35,155 nucleotides of DNA from Euprymna scolopes (GCA_024364805.1 CM044489.1:37662313-37697467); one strand, 5' to 3'; shown: positions 10,540 to 20,940, counted from the first letter of the stretch. Program-made: numbers and translations. Notes: generated by a model not told the origin, from the letters alone.

Positions 10540-11120
10540 ATTAATTATGGATAATACTGTATTAAGCAACGCAGCAAAATTCTGAAATTGTTTTACAAAA
10601 ATGAGAGGTCAATTGTTTTGACTCAAATAATTTATCGACGGCATGTTTCATGTAAGAGATAGCCACAACACAATTCGAAATATTTTGCGCCGATTCAAAG
10701 ATTATTTGATCTTTTGTGAGGTGGTAGACCTCGAAATGTAATCACGAATGAAAATATGAACAGAGTGACAGAAAGCGTGGAGCAGCATCCTGAAATCGAT
10801 TCAACGACGTTCCACACAACTTAGAATATATCGAAGTTAAATACACAAGATTCTGCAATTTTTTAAACTCTTTCCTTATAAAGCGCAGCTTGTTCAACAC
10901 TTGAAGCCTGGAGATTTTCAAACAAGGATTCAAATAAAATCTTGTCCAAAATAACCTCAATTTTCTGCCAAGAGTAGATTCTGTTAGATAAAGCCAGCTT
11001 CCATTTGAATGAATACGGTAACAAACACAATTACAGATTTTGGGGTTGTTAAGTTTTGAGACACTGTGTTGAACAAAGATGGCGGCGTAGTTCAGACCAG
11101 TAACCAAGATGGCGGCCAAG
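10540..11120 (+). pseudogene. Decayed Tc1/mariner-superfamily transposase
   Basis: In shifting plus-strand frames the segment matches a common invertebrate IS630/Tc1/mariner-superfamily transposase. KLFYKNERSIVLTQ lies near 10585-10625. The N-terminal helix-turn-helix follows, then GRPRNVITNENMNRV near 10720-10765 and an LFPYKAQLVQ.LKPGDF block near 10870-10920. After that comes the region around the first catalytic Asp (SDKASFHL with HNYRFWG, near 10985-11045). The third position of SDKA is normally Glu and here is Lys. The second half of the catalytic domain and both terminal repeats are not visible. It is a dead, truncated copy with several frameshifts. The minus-strand frame 10742-11119 is a shadow. 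Confidence 0.7.
11076..11116 (+). promoter_or_regulatory. Pair of YY1-type motifs, 30 bp apart
   Basis: AAGATGGCGGC occurs exactly at 11076-11086 and again at 11106-11116. This 11-mer is the core consensus of the zinc-finger factor YY1 in animals. The surrounding 100 bp are GC-richer than the background. Whether the pair belongs to the preceding transposon, to a separate repeat or to a host promoter is not clear; no transcript start can be assigned. Confidence 0.4.
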
Positions 11121-12359
11121 AATCAAATGCGGTCCGTGGCGTAGTTAACGGCGAACTGATTGAATTCAAAATTCGACAATGTTTATAATTTTGAAATGTT
11201 TTCATTCGTTGTTTAGCACAGCCGGTGTTTATTAAAATGATTGGCGAATCCATGCGTCGTATACCCCCTCTAGTCAAAAACATTTCACAGGGGTAATTAA
11301 AGTCCAAGAGCAATTAATCAAAAGCAGTTGCATCCCATATAGTGCAGTCGATGCTGCGAAGTAACGGAGGAGAAATTATTAACCTTATATGTTTAAGATC
11401 AAGACGACAAAGCTGTCACTGTTGCTGGATAGAGATACCGAACTATGATTACAGACTTTCTATGTCCACACGTTTAAAATATGCCCTGATTATGGTTCCA
11501 ACAAACTATGGCAACGGAACATATAGCGAGAGACACTATGGAGCTCTCGGACAGTTATTTGACGACAACATTATCTCTCGCTACTGCAATGTCAAATGAC
11601 CACCGTTATGTCTACACCTGACTTGCCCTTACTTTTTTATGGAGATATCGTAAAGAGTTTATGTCAAAAAACACTAAACCTTGCAAAAATTGAAGGAAAA
11701 CATTAGGAACGAAATTAGCGGCTTAACTCATAATCAAGACATACTGCAAATTGTTATAAATTATTTTTGGTAAAGGGCACACATATGCGAAGCTGGAAAA
11801 GTGTAAGATTTAAGACATTATTATTCATTAATAAAACATGTTTGAATTTTGCCTCTTATTAACAAATAATTCCCAATGTCTCAGTCATATTGTGTTACAA
11901 TTACAAAATATATCATTTAAAAAGAATATATTTACGGTTTAAACTTTCAGTGATATTTTGAACACACTGTATACTTTTGTCTGCATGTGTGCATAATAAT
12001 TTTTTACTGCTTAAAATACAGGCACTTTGTAGTACCATTAGTAGAATTAGTGGTAGTAATAAGAAATTACACCCATAATATATAATAAACCTTAATGGTT
12101 TTAATAATTTTACGATCCAATAGATCTTTATGTCCATACACATTGCTGGCTAATAGTATTACCTTATTTAAAAATATAAAACTATGTTTACAAATACAAA
12201 AGAATAAAAGAAAGTAAATCAAGATTAAAAAATATTACATGAACTGAGTTATCATTTAGATAAAGAAATGGATGGTAAGAAGGTAATATGTTTGGTACGT
12301 TAAACATATGAGTATATATGTCAACATTTCTGTTTGTTCAGATAGTAAATATCAGCAAC
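11121..12359. other. No recognised gene
   Basis: An 85-codon plus frame (11342-11599) and a 76-codon minus frame (11913-12143) are open, but neither shows a family motif. The rest is AT-rich single-copy-looking sequence. Confidence 0.4.
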
Positions 12360-12566
12360 TCACGGATAAAGTTTTTTTATCATTACTAAAACAAAATTAA
12401 AAAAAAAAACTAATAATCGTTCTGTCAGACAAATACTAAGATGACTAAAAAAATATTTACTAAATAGTCGCATAGACTTTTCTGTATAGCTTACTACACA
12501 CCAAGATCCAGCGGCTGCAATTAATAGAATGTATGTCAAATAATAACTAGACATTTTAAACGCCAT
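12360..12566 (-). CDS. Possible signal-peptide first exon (hypothetical)
   Basis: The minus-strand frame starts MAFKMSS, followed by a strongly hydrophobic stretch YLTYILLIAAAGSWCVV that looks like a secretory signal or a single membrane segment. A GTAAGC sequence just after the hydrophobic stretch (about 12496-12491) fits a 5' splice site. A TTTATATATG box lies about 40-50 bp upstream of the start codon (about 12603-12612), where a TATA box would sit for a short leader. If so, only about the first 24 codons are coding and the rest of the open frame is intron. No downstream exon could be identified, no homologue is recognised, and the hydrophobic part could be chance in AT-rich DNA. Confidence 0.25.
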   Translation of the reverse strand: MAFKMSSYYLTYILLIAAAGSWCVVSYTEKSMRLFSKYFFSHLSICLTERLLVFFFNFVLVMIKKLYP

Positions 12567-12613
12567 GTTCTCATAACTAGAAGTACGACGATTGACGAGA
12601 AAACATATATAAA

Positions 12614-12866
12614 CAACGATGTAAAAGTTATCACTGTGACATTCTGTGTTAAGACAAATATTGGTGCTTTTATAGGAGCCGTGCGTATAAAGTCACCTAC
12701 AACCAAGAAACATGTGCTGTTTAAAAGTCTACTTTACAATTCTGTTCTTCTTATTATTTATACTAAGCTTTACTACCCTACGTGAATGTATTGAGCGTTT
12801 TCATTTGGTTGGGATTAAGATATAAATATCTATATAAATATTTCGTGTTTAATTTTCATTTCTTTG
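12614..12866. other. AT-rich spacer
   Basis: Nothing recognised apart from the approach to the following microsatellite. Confidence 0.4.
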
Positions 12867-12897
<31 letters not shown>

Positions 12898-13050
12898 TAT
12901 GTATATATATATGTATATATATATATAGAGAGAGAGAGAGGAGAGGGAGAGAGAGTGAGGGAAAGGGAGATCGGAAAGAGAGTGCACAGGGACAGACACA
13001 GAGAGTTTGATAAATAAAAACGAGAGAGAGACAGAGACAGAGAGAGTTAG
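12867..13050. repeat. Compound (TA)n-(GA)n microsatellite
   Basis: A TA run with a few CA/TG interruptions (12867-12926) is followed by an AG-rich run decaying into GAGA/ACAG units to about 13050. The minus frame 12830-13060 is an artefact of this repeat. Confidence 0.9.
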
Positions 13051-13543
13051 ATAGGTTCATATGTTTTTCTTATTTTGAGATGTGTGTGATTATCATACAG
13101 CTCATACCCTATTCATCTATGTTGTTTCATATTAACGAATGATTAAAAAATTGGCATACATTTTCTATTCTCAATAATTTTATTTCGACGTTAAACGATA
13201 TTTACTATCAAAATTCTGTAATGAACTTATATTGTCATCTTACTTTTTTATTTCGTTGTTGAACGCGTGACTTGTCTAAACGTTGCACGTAAAACATTTC
13301 GTCTTACTTAGAACAATACACCTTTTTTATAAAATATTTTTGCGACGTTTTGTTTAATATATACTTAACACAATGTGCCTGTAAAAAGTCTACTATGATT
13401 TTACGTATTTCAATATTGGTAAAAAAATAATTGGATAATACTACTATAGACTTTACAAAAATCAATACATTTCAATTCTAGGTATAAATCAACGCTGTAT
13501 TTTCGTTGAATAATTCTTCCAAGACTAACAATGGAGGATCAAA
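13051..13543. other. AT-rich spacer
   Basis: No gene, RNA or element boundary recognised. Confidence 0.45.
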
Positions 13544-13714
13544 TTAGCAAGTATTTGTTTCCAGTCTTGAGATATGTAAGTTCCAGACTGTTCTTCCAAT
13601 TTTTGGCGAAAGAAACCCGGATAATTTACGAATAAGTCTTATATTATATGATTCAAGTCCACAATCTTCGTCCTCACTGCTATAGCCTTCCATGGCTGGT
13701 TGTACTCCAAACAT
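13544..13714 (-). CDS. Hypothetical 56-aa frame, acidic then basic
   Basis: An ATG-to-stop frame of 56 codons on the minus strand begins MFGVQPAMEGYSSEDEDCGL. A second Met follows at residue 8, then an acidic patch (SSEDED) and a basic, more ordered-looking part (RLIRKLSGFLSPKIGRTVWN). The residue mix is unlike the AT-driven Phe/Ile/Tyr-rich chance frames around it. No homologue is recognised. It could be an exon, a transposon remnant or chance. On the opposite strand an ATG in good context at 13531 is followed after 15 codons by GTAAGT, so either strand might hold an exon. Confidence 0.25.
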   Translation of the reverse strand: MFGVQPAMEGYSSEDEDCGLESYNIRLIRKLSGFLSPKIGRTVWNLHISRLETNTC

Positions 13715-14039
13715 AAGCAGTGGTATGATTTAAAAAAAAAGATATATTGATAGCATTTCGTTACATGAAATGTGTGTCTATATTTTCGCTGTAAGTGTTA
13801 TCAATAACTTTCATAACACTTTCATAACCACATTTGGCTTGTCGAAATAGATGTAATCATATAGACATTGTTATATTCATGCAGACTGTATAATATATTA
13901 TATCATATTTTCAACGACTTTACCTAAACAGCTTTTTTATTATTGTTAATTGAGCGATGCAGTATAAAAATATAGGAGTTCTAGACTCTCGAGAGAAAAC
14001 GTAAGATTATATATAAACAATTCACCTAAAACAAAATGT

Positions 14040-15010
14040 CATATATGCTTTCGATACATGATTTTACGATCGAGGAAGTTATTAAACGAGATGATCATCG
14101 ATAGAAGCACACAACAGTATACCAAATTAGAAACGACTGCCAGATCTCAGATGAATATCGTGATTGATAAGATTAATGCAGATATGTGGTTTGATATCAT
14201 TAATGATAACGAATTCGTCCATTTATGCACAATAGCTAATATCGATATTCGCAGACAGAAAACATTTGACAAGTTTATGATGTACTGGCAGTCTTAATCA
14301 GCTAGACTAAAGGTATGGCATGTTTTTTTTTGCTTAATTATCATTTATATTCTAGTACTACTTTTAATTTATGTAGAAATACAACTACTACTACAACTAC
14401 AATAACAACAAGAACAACGACAACCACAACAACTACTACTACAACTACAATAACAACAACAGCTACTACTACTAATAATACTACTAATAATACTACTAAT
14501 AATAGCAAATGGAAGAAATGATGTTAATAATACTATTAATAATAAAATATTATTAATAACTTGGCATGATCATAGTTTTCCCTACAGAAAATTTTTTACT
14601 AAATATTCAAATTCACTTATTACCCGTGGCACAACAAATATATTACCAGTATGAATAACCTACGAGGATAGCTGCACTTTTCCCCAGTATTGTCACCAAT
14701 AATAATTACACGAAACTGCATACTCTACCGACCTCGATAAATTAGTTATCTTGAATTCAGTAAAACCACGAGCAACAATAAAGATCTACGATAACATACT
14801 TAAATGGTCAATTGGGGAAAGTAAAAGTGTGCTCTCAATTCTTTTACTATCTTGAAAAGGAGGACTTTAATGAAGTACTTAAATATCTATACGATATATC
14901 ACATACAGATAAAGTTTTAAACTTCAATCGTCTTATTGATTTCTGAGAACTTGGATATAAGTACAATGGAACAGAAAACAGTTTTGTGAGGTACCATTTG
15001 TTGCTTATAC
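14040..15010 (+). pseudogene. Unidentified coding-like fossil segments
   Basis: Two plus-strand stretches have protein-like composition. The first is 14058-14297 (for example NADMWFDIINDNEFVHLC). The second, about 14830-15000, includes FNEVLKYLYDISHTDKVL. They are separated by a degenerate ACT/ACA trinucleotide repeat and AT-rich DNA. The two could be remains of one larger gene, possibly of mobile or viral origin, but I recognise no family. The region is interrupted, and I claim no function. Confidence 0.3.
14382..14512. repeat. Degenerate (ACT/ACA/AAT)n trinucleotide repeat
   Basis: About 130 bases of trinucleotides dominated by ACT, ACA and AAT. The plus-strand poly-Thr frame (14315-14521) that crosses it is an artefact of the repeat. 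Confidence 0.9.
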
Positions 15011-16640
15011 TAGTAGATGTTATAAGGATTTCTTCATTAATTTTATTATTAATTAATGTATGTAAAAATTTAGTGATTAAAAAAGGGTGGGCTAATAGAG
15101 CACATGGTGTAGTCCAGATATTGTAAATTATGCTTAATTTAACATGTCAATAGCCGAATATAGGCCAATGCTTGGGTGATATTCGTGATACTAACATCAA
15201 CTGAAATTAGAATTTAACCATCACTACTGAAACTATTTTTTTTTCTGATCGAAGTATACATCATCAGAATGTAAGTTTAATAGTTTGCGTTATTTATTGC
15301 CTCATGATCTGGGGTTGCTTACACATCACCCGAACGTTCTGAAAATACTAACATATTTCCGGACTAAAATCTAATCGTTCAGCTATATTAATATAACCTT
15401 TATCAAATAGATTTTTACATAAATCAACCTCAAGATATACAACGTAATTTGTGGAATGTGAACTAGATTAAAATCTAGAGATAATAATAACTGTGTCTAT
15501 AGGGTTCCCCAGTAACAAATGAATACACAATATAGGAAAAAAATGCGACAAGAAGCAAATGAGATTATTAAATATGTTTTTAAATATTCTGTTATCGTCA
15601 CATTGTTAAACATTTTTCTAAATGTAATACCTCAATTTTGTAATCGCACAAATGTCAGCATCGCAATATATTTTGCTTCGTTTGAAGTATATTAAAGCTC
15701 AATTCATCATAAACACTTAGCGTTCGCAGTCATGATGAGGAAATTCAGTAAAGTCTATAATCTTTTCATATGATTGTTAACGTGTGTGCACGCCGCTATT
15801 AAACATAAAACTCAGTTGCTAGCACATAATAATGCTTTTAAGTCTATCTCATTAATGTATACTCGTTCGAGTATCCCATCTTATAAGAGATGCAACGTCC
15901 TGAAATATGTATTCGCAGCCAAATAGAAAAGGCTAAAAGGGTATTGATTGATAGGAGCTTTGTTCTCTTGTGATCCAATTATCTTTATTTTGGTCGATGG
16001 GTACAGTGTAATTTCCTTCTCCTGTCATTTGTGGCGTCAGGTGATTCATTTTACCCGTAACAAACGAGGTCTGGCCGTACGAGTCGAACATATTGCCTCG
16101 CAGTTATTTTTACCACTAATGCAGTATAGAGTTCTACATTAATAAGTTTAATAAAAGTGTCGTCCAAAAGTGGACCCCGATGAAATGTAGCGCACTTTCT
16201 TTTTTTTAGTCTTTTTCCATTATGAATATCTAATTAGAGACATCTAATACTAGAAGAATAATAATGGGGAAAAGAGTAATATCAGTGTTCGAGAAATTTC
16301 GTTAAAATATCCACTTCACTAAATCTATACATGTTGAGTGTGGCATACGCTGCTGCAATAGGTATAAGCATGGATTAATGGCTCGGCTTGAAGTGTTCTG
16401 GTGCATTGAGGGTATGGATAAAATATTACAATGGACAAGCCTCGTATTTTGGTAAAGAACAAAATAATTTCGAAATACGAAAGCCGTTCCAAAAGTAAAA
16501 CTTTCTATTTTTTTAACTTGGAAACAATAACGGTTGAAGAGCTATGAGTTATATGAGGAGAACGAGCAAATATTTGTACTCCAGGATGTATTTTCAACAC
16601 AGTAAACACCATTTTTAGTTCACGTTAGCTAACCTGTTTT
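15011..16640. other. AT-rich DNA without a recognised gene
   Basis: A 64-codon frame at 15948-16142 shows no family motif. Near 16166 a GTCCAAAAGT decamer resembles, in inverted orientation, the mariner-like end at 18133-18151, but without flanking support. Otherwise nothing is recognised. Confidence 0.4.
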
Positions 16641-16649
16641 TACTATTCT

Positions 16650-17775
16650 TCACACTAGACAAGTCGATGTTGACGTAATCGATTTCTATATGATAGAAGT
16701 TGAGCAGTAAGATGTTTCATCACAGCGTAGGATTTGATGTTTGTCGGGTTACTCTGCGTTATTTTCGTCGAAGGGATACAACTTCGTTGAGTTAATCGGA
16801 GTACATATTTGTAAAAAAAGGTTCAGGAATGCAACATTTCCTCTACGGACCGATGGTTAAAACGAGGTTGCAATTGTGTGACGTATTAGATTGGTGACCC
16901 CTTTTTTAAACTGTGTCGAACAGCGAGAGACTAGTGTCAGCTGTACGAACTCGGATGCGACAACAATACTCCGTCCATGGGTGAATAGTGTTTTTTTTTT
17001 TAATATACTGGATACTTTTAGGTTTAAGTATTCTTCTGTTACGTGACACACGTTTACACATATGTTAATATATTGACACGCGGGACTCAAAACGTTTTAG
17101 ACTCTGTCGCAAGGAATATACGGCAAGGATAACTCGACTCCCCTTTTCCCAGTTGAACAACAGAACGTTTATATCCACTTTTAAACGTGATATCCCTTAC
17201 ATAAGCATTGGTCTGCGCACACGATGTTTTTATCATCCTTGATGTTTTCCTTGCAATGACATCATCTCGCAAACGGCTCGGTCATTTGCACATAGTTGCC
17301 ATACACGCGTCCACGCCCTGTTACACTTCCAGCAGGGTGAAAGAGACTTTTCTTTGCATCAACCTTGGAAATGGCGTCAATGTATTTATTTCACTGTTGA
17401 AGCATTAAATCGTACATCATTAGCAGACGTGTGTTTGAGAGTGTTACTTGTAATTATTAAATGAAAGGGAGGTTAGTATTAGCAAAATGTATGTATAATC
17501 CATTTACCTCCCCTATTCTACTACGGAGTAAGGGTTTGTCTCTAAAATCTTAGCCTTTTCTTTAGATATATGTCTATTCTCTTTTACTCTTCAGTATGTT
17601 CGAGAGCGTTGTGTCATCAGTATGCCTCCCCATTCTAGAAACAATATTGTCAGGAAAGAAATTTACGAATATCAGGGATAATATTTGTGAAAGGCTCGAC
17701 CTCTGGGGCACACCCACATTAATATCATGTCGTTATCAAGTACAAACATTAAAGACAATCTGGGGGTTTTGCTTA
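16650..17775 (-). mobile_element. Jockey-like LINE fragment, RT C-terminal half
   Basis: On the minus strand from about 17740 the sequence reads INVGVPQRSSLS (usual INAGVPQGSVL, RT motif B). Then comes FFPDNIVSRMGRHTDDTTLSN, where HTDD replaces the usual YADD catalytic motif C. Further along are a KYIDAISK block (near 17395) and thumb/C-terminal blocks near 17040-16960 (KSIQYIKKKNTIHPWTEYCC, compare ESILYLYKSTIRPCMEYC). Weaker similarity (RRGNVAFLNLF) continues to about 16800, then fades. About 280 bases between KYIDAISK and KSIQYI (about 17050-17330) have no counterpart in the family and may be an insertion. The copy is dead (altered catalytic motif, frameshifts, stops). It belongs to the same family as 1131-2580 and 19897-20936 and complements the latter in protein coverage. 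Confidence 0.65.
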
Positions 17776-18152
17776 TTTTAGCAGGTTTTGATAGCGTAAC
17801 GTTTGTACATTCCGCAGTGGCCTTCGTAACTCACATGTACATCACCTCTCTGAAATTCACGAAGCAATCTTGTAACTGTGTAGCCACCAATTACATTGAC
17901 CTCGTAAACGTTCAACCACACTGATGAATTAAGCTCAGTTATTTATTTATTTTTTGTTTGCATGGTGAAATTTAATGAATCTTGTCTTTTGCCGTACTTC
18001 AAAAACAGTGGTTGATTTCGTAGACGCTCACACAGTCAATAATTGCAACGTTCATGGTCATTACTGCGTAGGGTAACCCATCAATTTAATGCGATTGTAA
18101 TATTCTGTGATTTATACAGGCAGAAGAAAAATAGGAGGCATTACTTTTGGAC
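17765..18152 (-). mobile_element. Mariner-like element, 5' end fragment
   Basis: At 18133-18151 the minus strand reads GTCCAAAAGTAATGCCTCC, which resembles mariner-type terminal repeats and is preceded by TA. Internal sequence to about 17765 includes, in a shifting frame, a VTRLLREFQR block and then NVQTLRYQNLLK, both resembling the N-terminal DNA-binding region of Tc1/mariner transposases. The catalytic part is absent; the similarity ends where the minus-strand LINE fragment begins. Identification rests on recalled family resemblance. Confidence 0.4.
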
Positions 18153-18407
18153 TAACATTTAATTCCAATCTGCACTTGTAGAGTTCAACAGTCTCCTTCC
18201 TCTTGCTATAACTCTCAAGCGATGCCAATTCTCTTAATGTAACGTTTGGATGTAAAACTCCTGCTTCATTATGGAGATTTCCTGCTAGTACTGTTACAAG
18301 GGTCCCTTAATCTTTCTTGACACTGAATGTCCAGTCCAGTAATTCACGAGTATAAAATTTTGGAGCAATATGAAACAATGCTAACTGAAACAATAGTTAT
18401 CATCGTT
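18109..18407 (-). CDS. Unidentified near-open frame (about 99 codons)
   Basis: A minus-strand frame runs from about 18407 to a stop near 18110 with a single internal stop. It has no convenient ATG at its start. The product looks protein-like (for example FYTRELLDWTFSVKKD, then LAGNLHNEAGVLHPNVTLRE). The last third reads into the mariner-like end (PKVMPPIF), so that part is transposon-derived. I recognise no family for the first part. It could be the remnant of a gene or element into which the mariner inserted. Confidence 0.25.
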
Positions 18408-18962
18408 TTGCTTATTTAAGTATATATTTAAATACATTTAAGAGCAGACTAGTTTAATAATTCTTTAGAGTTCGTTGTTTGAAAAATTAATAGTTCTACT
18501 TGAAATAAATCGAGTGATTTTTACTTAAATATAGGCCATCGTGAAAATTATATCCATTATCAAATATTGTTAAAATATTTCTGTTATTAAAATTACTAAA
18601 TTAAAAAAAAAAAATGTTTGGCATTGTCTCCTTGCTTTGATTGGTAATAAAAGTATACTTGCCTCTGTTTAGATATTTATGAGATAAATGACATATCGTC
18701 ATCTAATATCACACCTCACATTATAATCGCATACACTAGGGCATGAATTCTCTATTTGCCAGATATTTGTCTGGTATGAAAGTATACTATTCTAAAGAAC
18801 AAACTTAAATACTCTAAAATTATAGGAAAAAGATAGTGAACATGGTAAAATAGAGATTATTCCTGCATTAGTCCGCTATATGCTAACATCTTTAAAATAA
18901 CTTAGGCAATGTCGTTTAGGATGAAATCAAGACTACACAACATATACTAAAATAACTCCCCC
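18408..18962. other. AT-rich spacer
   Basis: No gene, RNA or repeat family recognised. Confidence 0.45.
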
Positions 18963-18990
18963 TCACACACACACACACACACACACACAC
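18963..18990. repeat. (CA)n microsatellite
   Basis: Uninterrupted CA run of about 14 units. It generates the poly-VC stretch in a minus-strand frame (18916-19104) that is not a gene. Confidence 0.95.
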
Positions 18991-19153
18991 CAAACGAAGG
19001 ACTGAACCAGCAGCCACTCTCATATACTTTAGATCCATGTTCACTTTTTTCGATATACACCCCTGAAAGGCTGGTGTATGCTTCAGTTTCGCATTCGTCT
19101 TCATTTTTATCTTATCAATCGGACGTGTTATCGGATATCATACGTTGGCAATC

Positions 19154-19154
<1 letters not shown>

Positions 19155-19188
<34 letters not shown>
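19155..19188. repeat. (GA)n microsatellite
   Basis: Uninterrupted AG/GA run of about 17 units. Confidence 0.95.
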
Positions 19189-19896
19189 CAAACCTGCCTT
19201 ACAAGATATACAAAATAATATAGTTCGCAAAAATAACACAAGTTCTGATATATTCTGTAGATCTCGAGTGTAATCTACATGTGTCTAATACGGTCAAAGT
19301 AAACGCATTTTCAAACGCTAACGTGCATATATTAATTTTCTGTCAAAATCATTATTATCAGTCGGTGGAAGTCTAAGAAGCTTATTTCAGATTCAGTAAA
19401 ACTCTCTCGATTTCTGCAAATCGTAAACGGCTATCAACTGTTCCACACACGAAACTGATACCAAAGAAACTGTATATATTGACCCAAAATTGCGAAATCA
19501 ACGATCATTTCTAATTGTCTCTGCCATACCTCATTAATGGGCACTAAATAGTTATCGAATTACCATATCGGTCATTGTTGTGACTATTCAAAGATTGACA
19601 ACCGACTCGAAGGCGTTGTCCTGTCTCAAAAATTACAAAGTCATTTGTGCCCCCAATCTTTTGCTTACAAATCTAACTTTTCTTAGTGGAATCATTTTAC
19701 TTATTGCTGAAGGATCCATCATATTACTATACCACATTACGCCGCTTCAACACTACATCGTATCACAATACAACATTACCCCCCTGAGATGAGCATTCAA
19801 AAAAAAACAAGAAAAATATTACTATTTCATAGTACAAAATATCCTTCCAGGAAATAAGGATTTTTTAAATATCATGAATATTTTTTTTTAAATGTT
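19189..19896. other. No recognised gene
   Basis: A 70-codon frame at 19580-19792 has no recognisable domain. The 100 bp before 19897 are A/T homopolymer-rich. Confidence 0.4.
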
Positions 19897-20936
19897 GTGA
19901 ACTTTCAAGCTCAATTTATCTCCCCAGAATGTGCTGCTGCCATCGCGCATAGAAATCACTTTTTCCATAGCTACCAACGTAATAGATGCACTGAGACTAA
20001 AGCTGCTTTCAGGAACGCCAGCAACCACTGTAAAAGAGTAATAAAAATGCAAGAGAACTATATGGCCAGTCTGTTAAATCCAAAGTAGCTGATCAGCGGT
20101 TTGGTTCCCACCAGTTTTGGCAAATAAAAAAAACAGGATCGTGATCAGACGTGTGCGTTCTATCCCAACCATTATCAAGGGACCAGAGGTCATCTCGGCA
20201 GCTTCAGACAAGGCCAAAATATTTGCCAAGAACTTTGCAGCTAATTCTACCCTATGCGACGAAGGCCATCAACTCCCCATAGTTCCTCCTATAACACAGA
20301 ACACGCTAGGTAACATACAAATATCTGTGCATAAGGTAGCCAAGTTAATCAAGATCCTTGATTCCATTAAAGCTACTGTCTGTGACGGCATCCCAATTAT
20401 AGTGTTAAAAACGCTTCTACCAGAACTTGCTCGCTACTTACGAAACTGTTTAAACGTTGCCTTAAGAAGAAGTGCTTTCCAACATCCTGGAAAACCTCAT
20501 CACTATGCCCTGTGTGTAAGAACTCAGGTGAAAAGTCATCTTCCTCTCACTACAGACCAATAAGTCTCCTGTGTGTCATGAGTAAGTTGTTGGAATCCAT
20601 ATTAAATAGAGAAATACTAAACCACCTCAGCAGAAATAACCTTCTTAGTGACATGCAATATGGTTTCCGTTCTACAAGATCTACCACAGATGCGATAACA
20701 GTTATATCTCATAGGATTAGTGAATCTCTTGACAGGCTTCCTTTCCAGGGCAATTGCTCTTGACATATCAAAGGCTTTCGACAAGGTATGGCATAAATGC
20801 CTACTTCACAAGATCTCCAGCTACGGTATAACTGGAAATATTCTCGCTATCATTAAATCATTTCTCTCTGATAAGCTCATAAGAGTAGGGATTGATGGAC
20901 AAAAATCAGAGGCCTGCAGTATTAATGCTGGAGTTC
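19897..20936 (+). mobile_element. Jockey-like LINE fragment, RT N-terminal half
   Basis: The plus strand encodes the linker and first half of a jockey-like reverse transcriptase in several overlapping frames. ECAAAIAHRNHFFHSYQRNR lies near 19930-19985 and IPIIVLKTL near 20391. YRPISLLCVMSKLLES (RT motif 1) lies near 20550-20600 and QYGFRSTRSTTDA near 20655-20695. RAIALDISKAFDKVWHK follows near 20750-20800 with the first catalytic Asp (LDISKAFD), then DKLIRVGIDG near 20870-20900. The fragment ends at INAGV (20922-20936), just before the PQGS of motif B, where a 75-base (TA)n tract begins. Three or more frame changes make it inactive. The 5' endonuclease part is missing. Confidence 0.85.
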
Positions 20937-20938
20937 AT

Positions 20939-20940
<2 letters not shown>

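Noticed and set aside
14315-14521. Poly-threonine frame that could suggest a mucin-like protein
   Set aside because: Produced by the ACT/ACA trinucleotide repeat and not supported by flanking coding sequence.
17208-17924. Plus-strand frames of 61-66 codons
   Set aside because: Antisense to the minus-strand LINE and mariner-like fragments, where family motifs are found.
16160-18152. A single 2-kb mariner bounded by GTCCAAAAGT at 16166 and its inverse near 18151
   Set aside because: Only ten bases match at the left end, no TA is placed correctly there, and the interior is mostly LINE sequence rather than mariner transposase.
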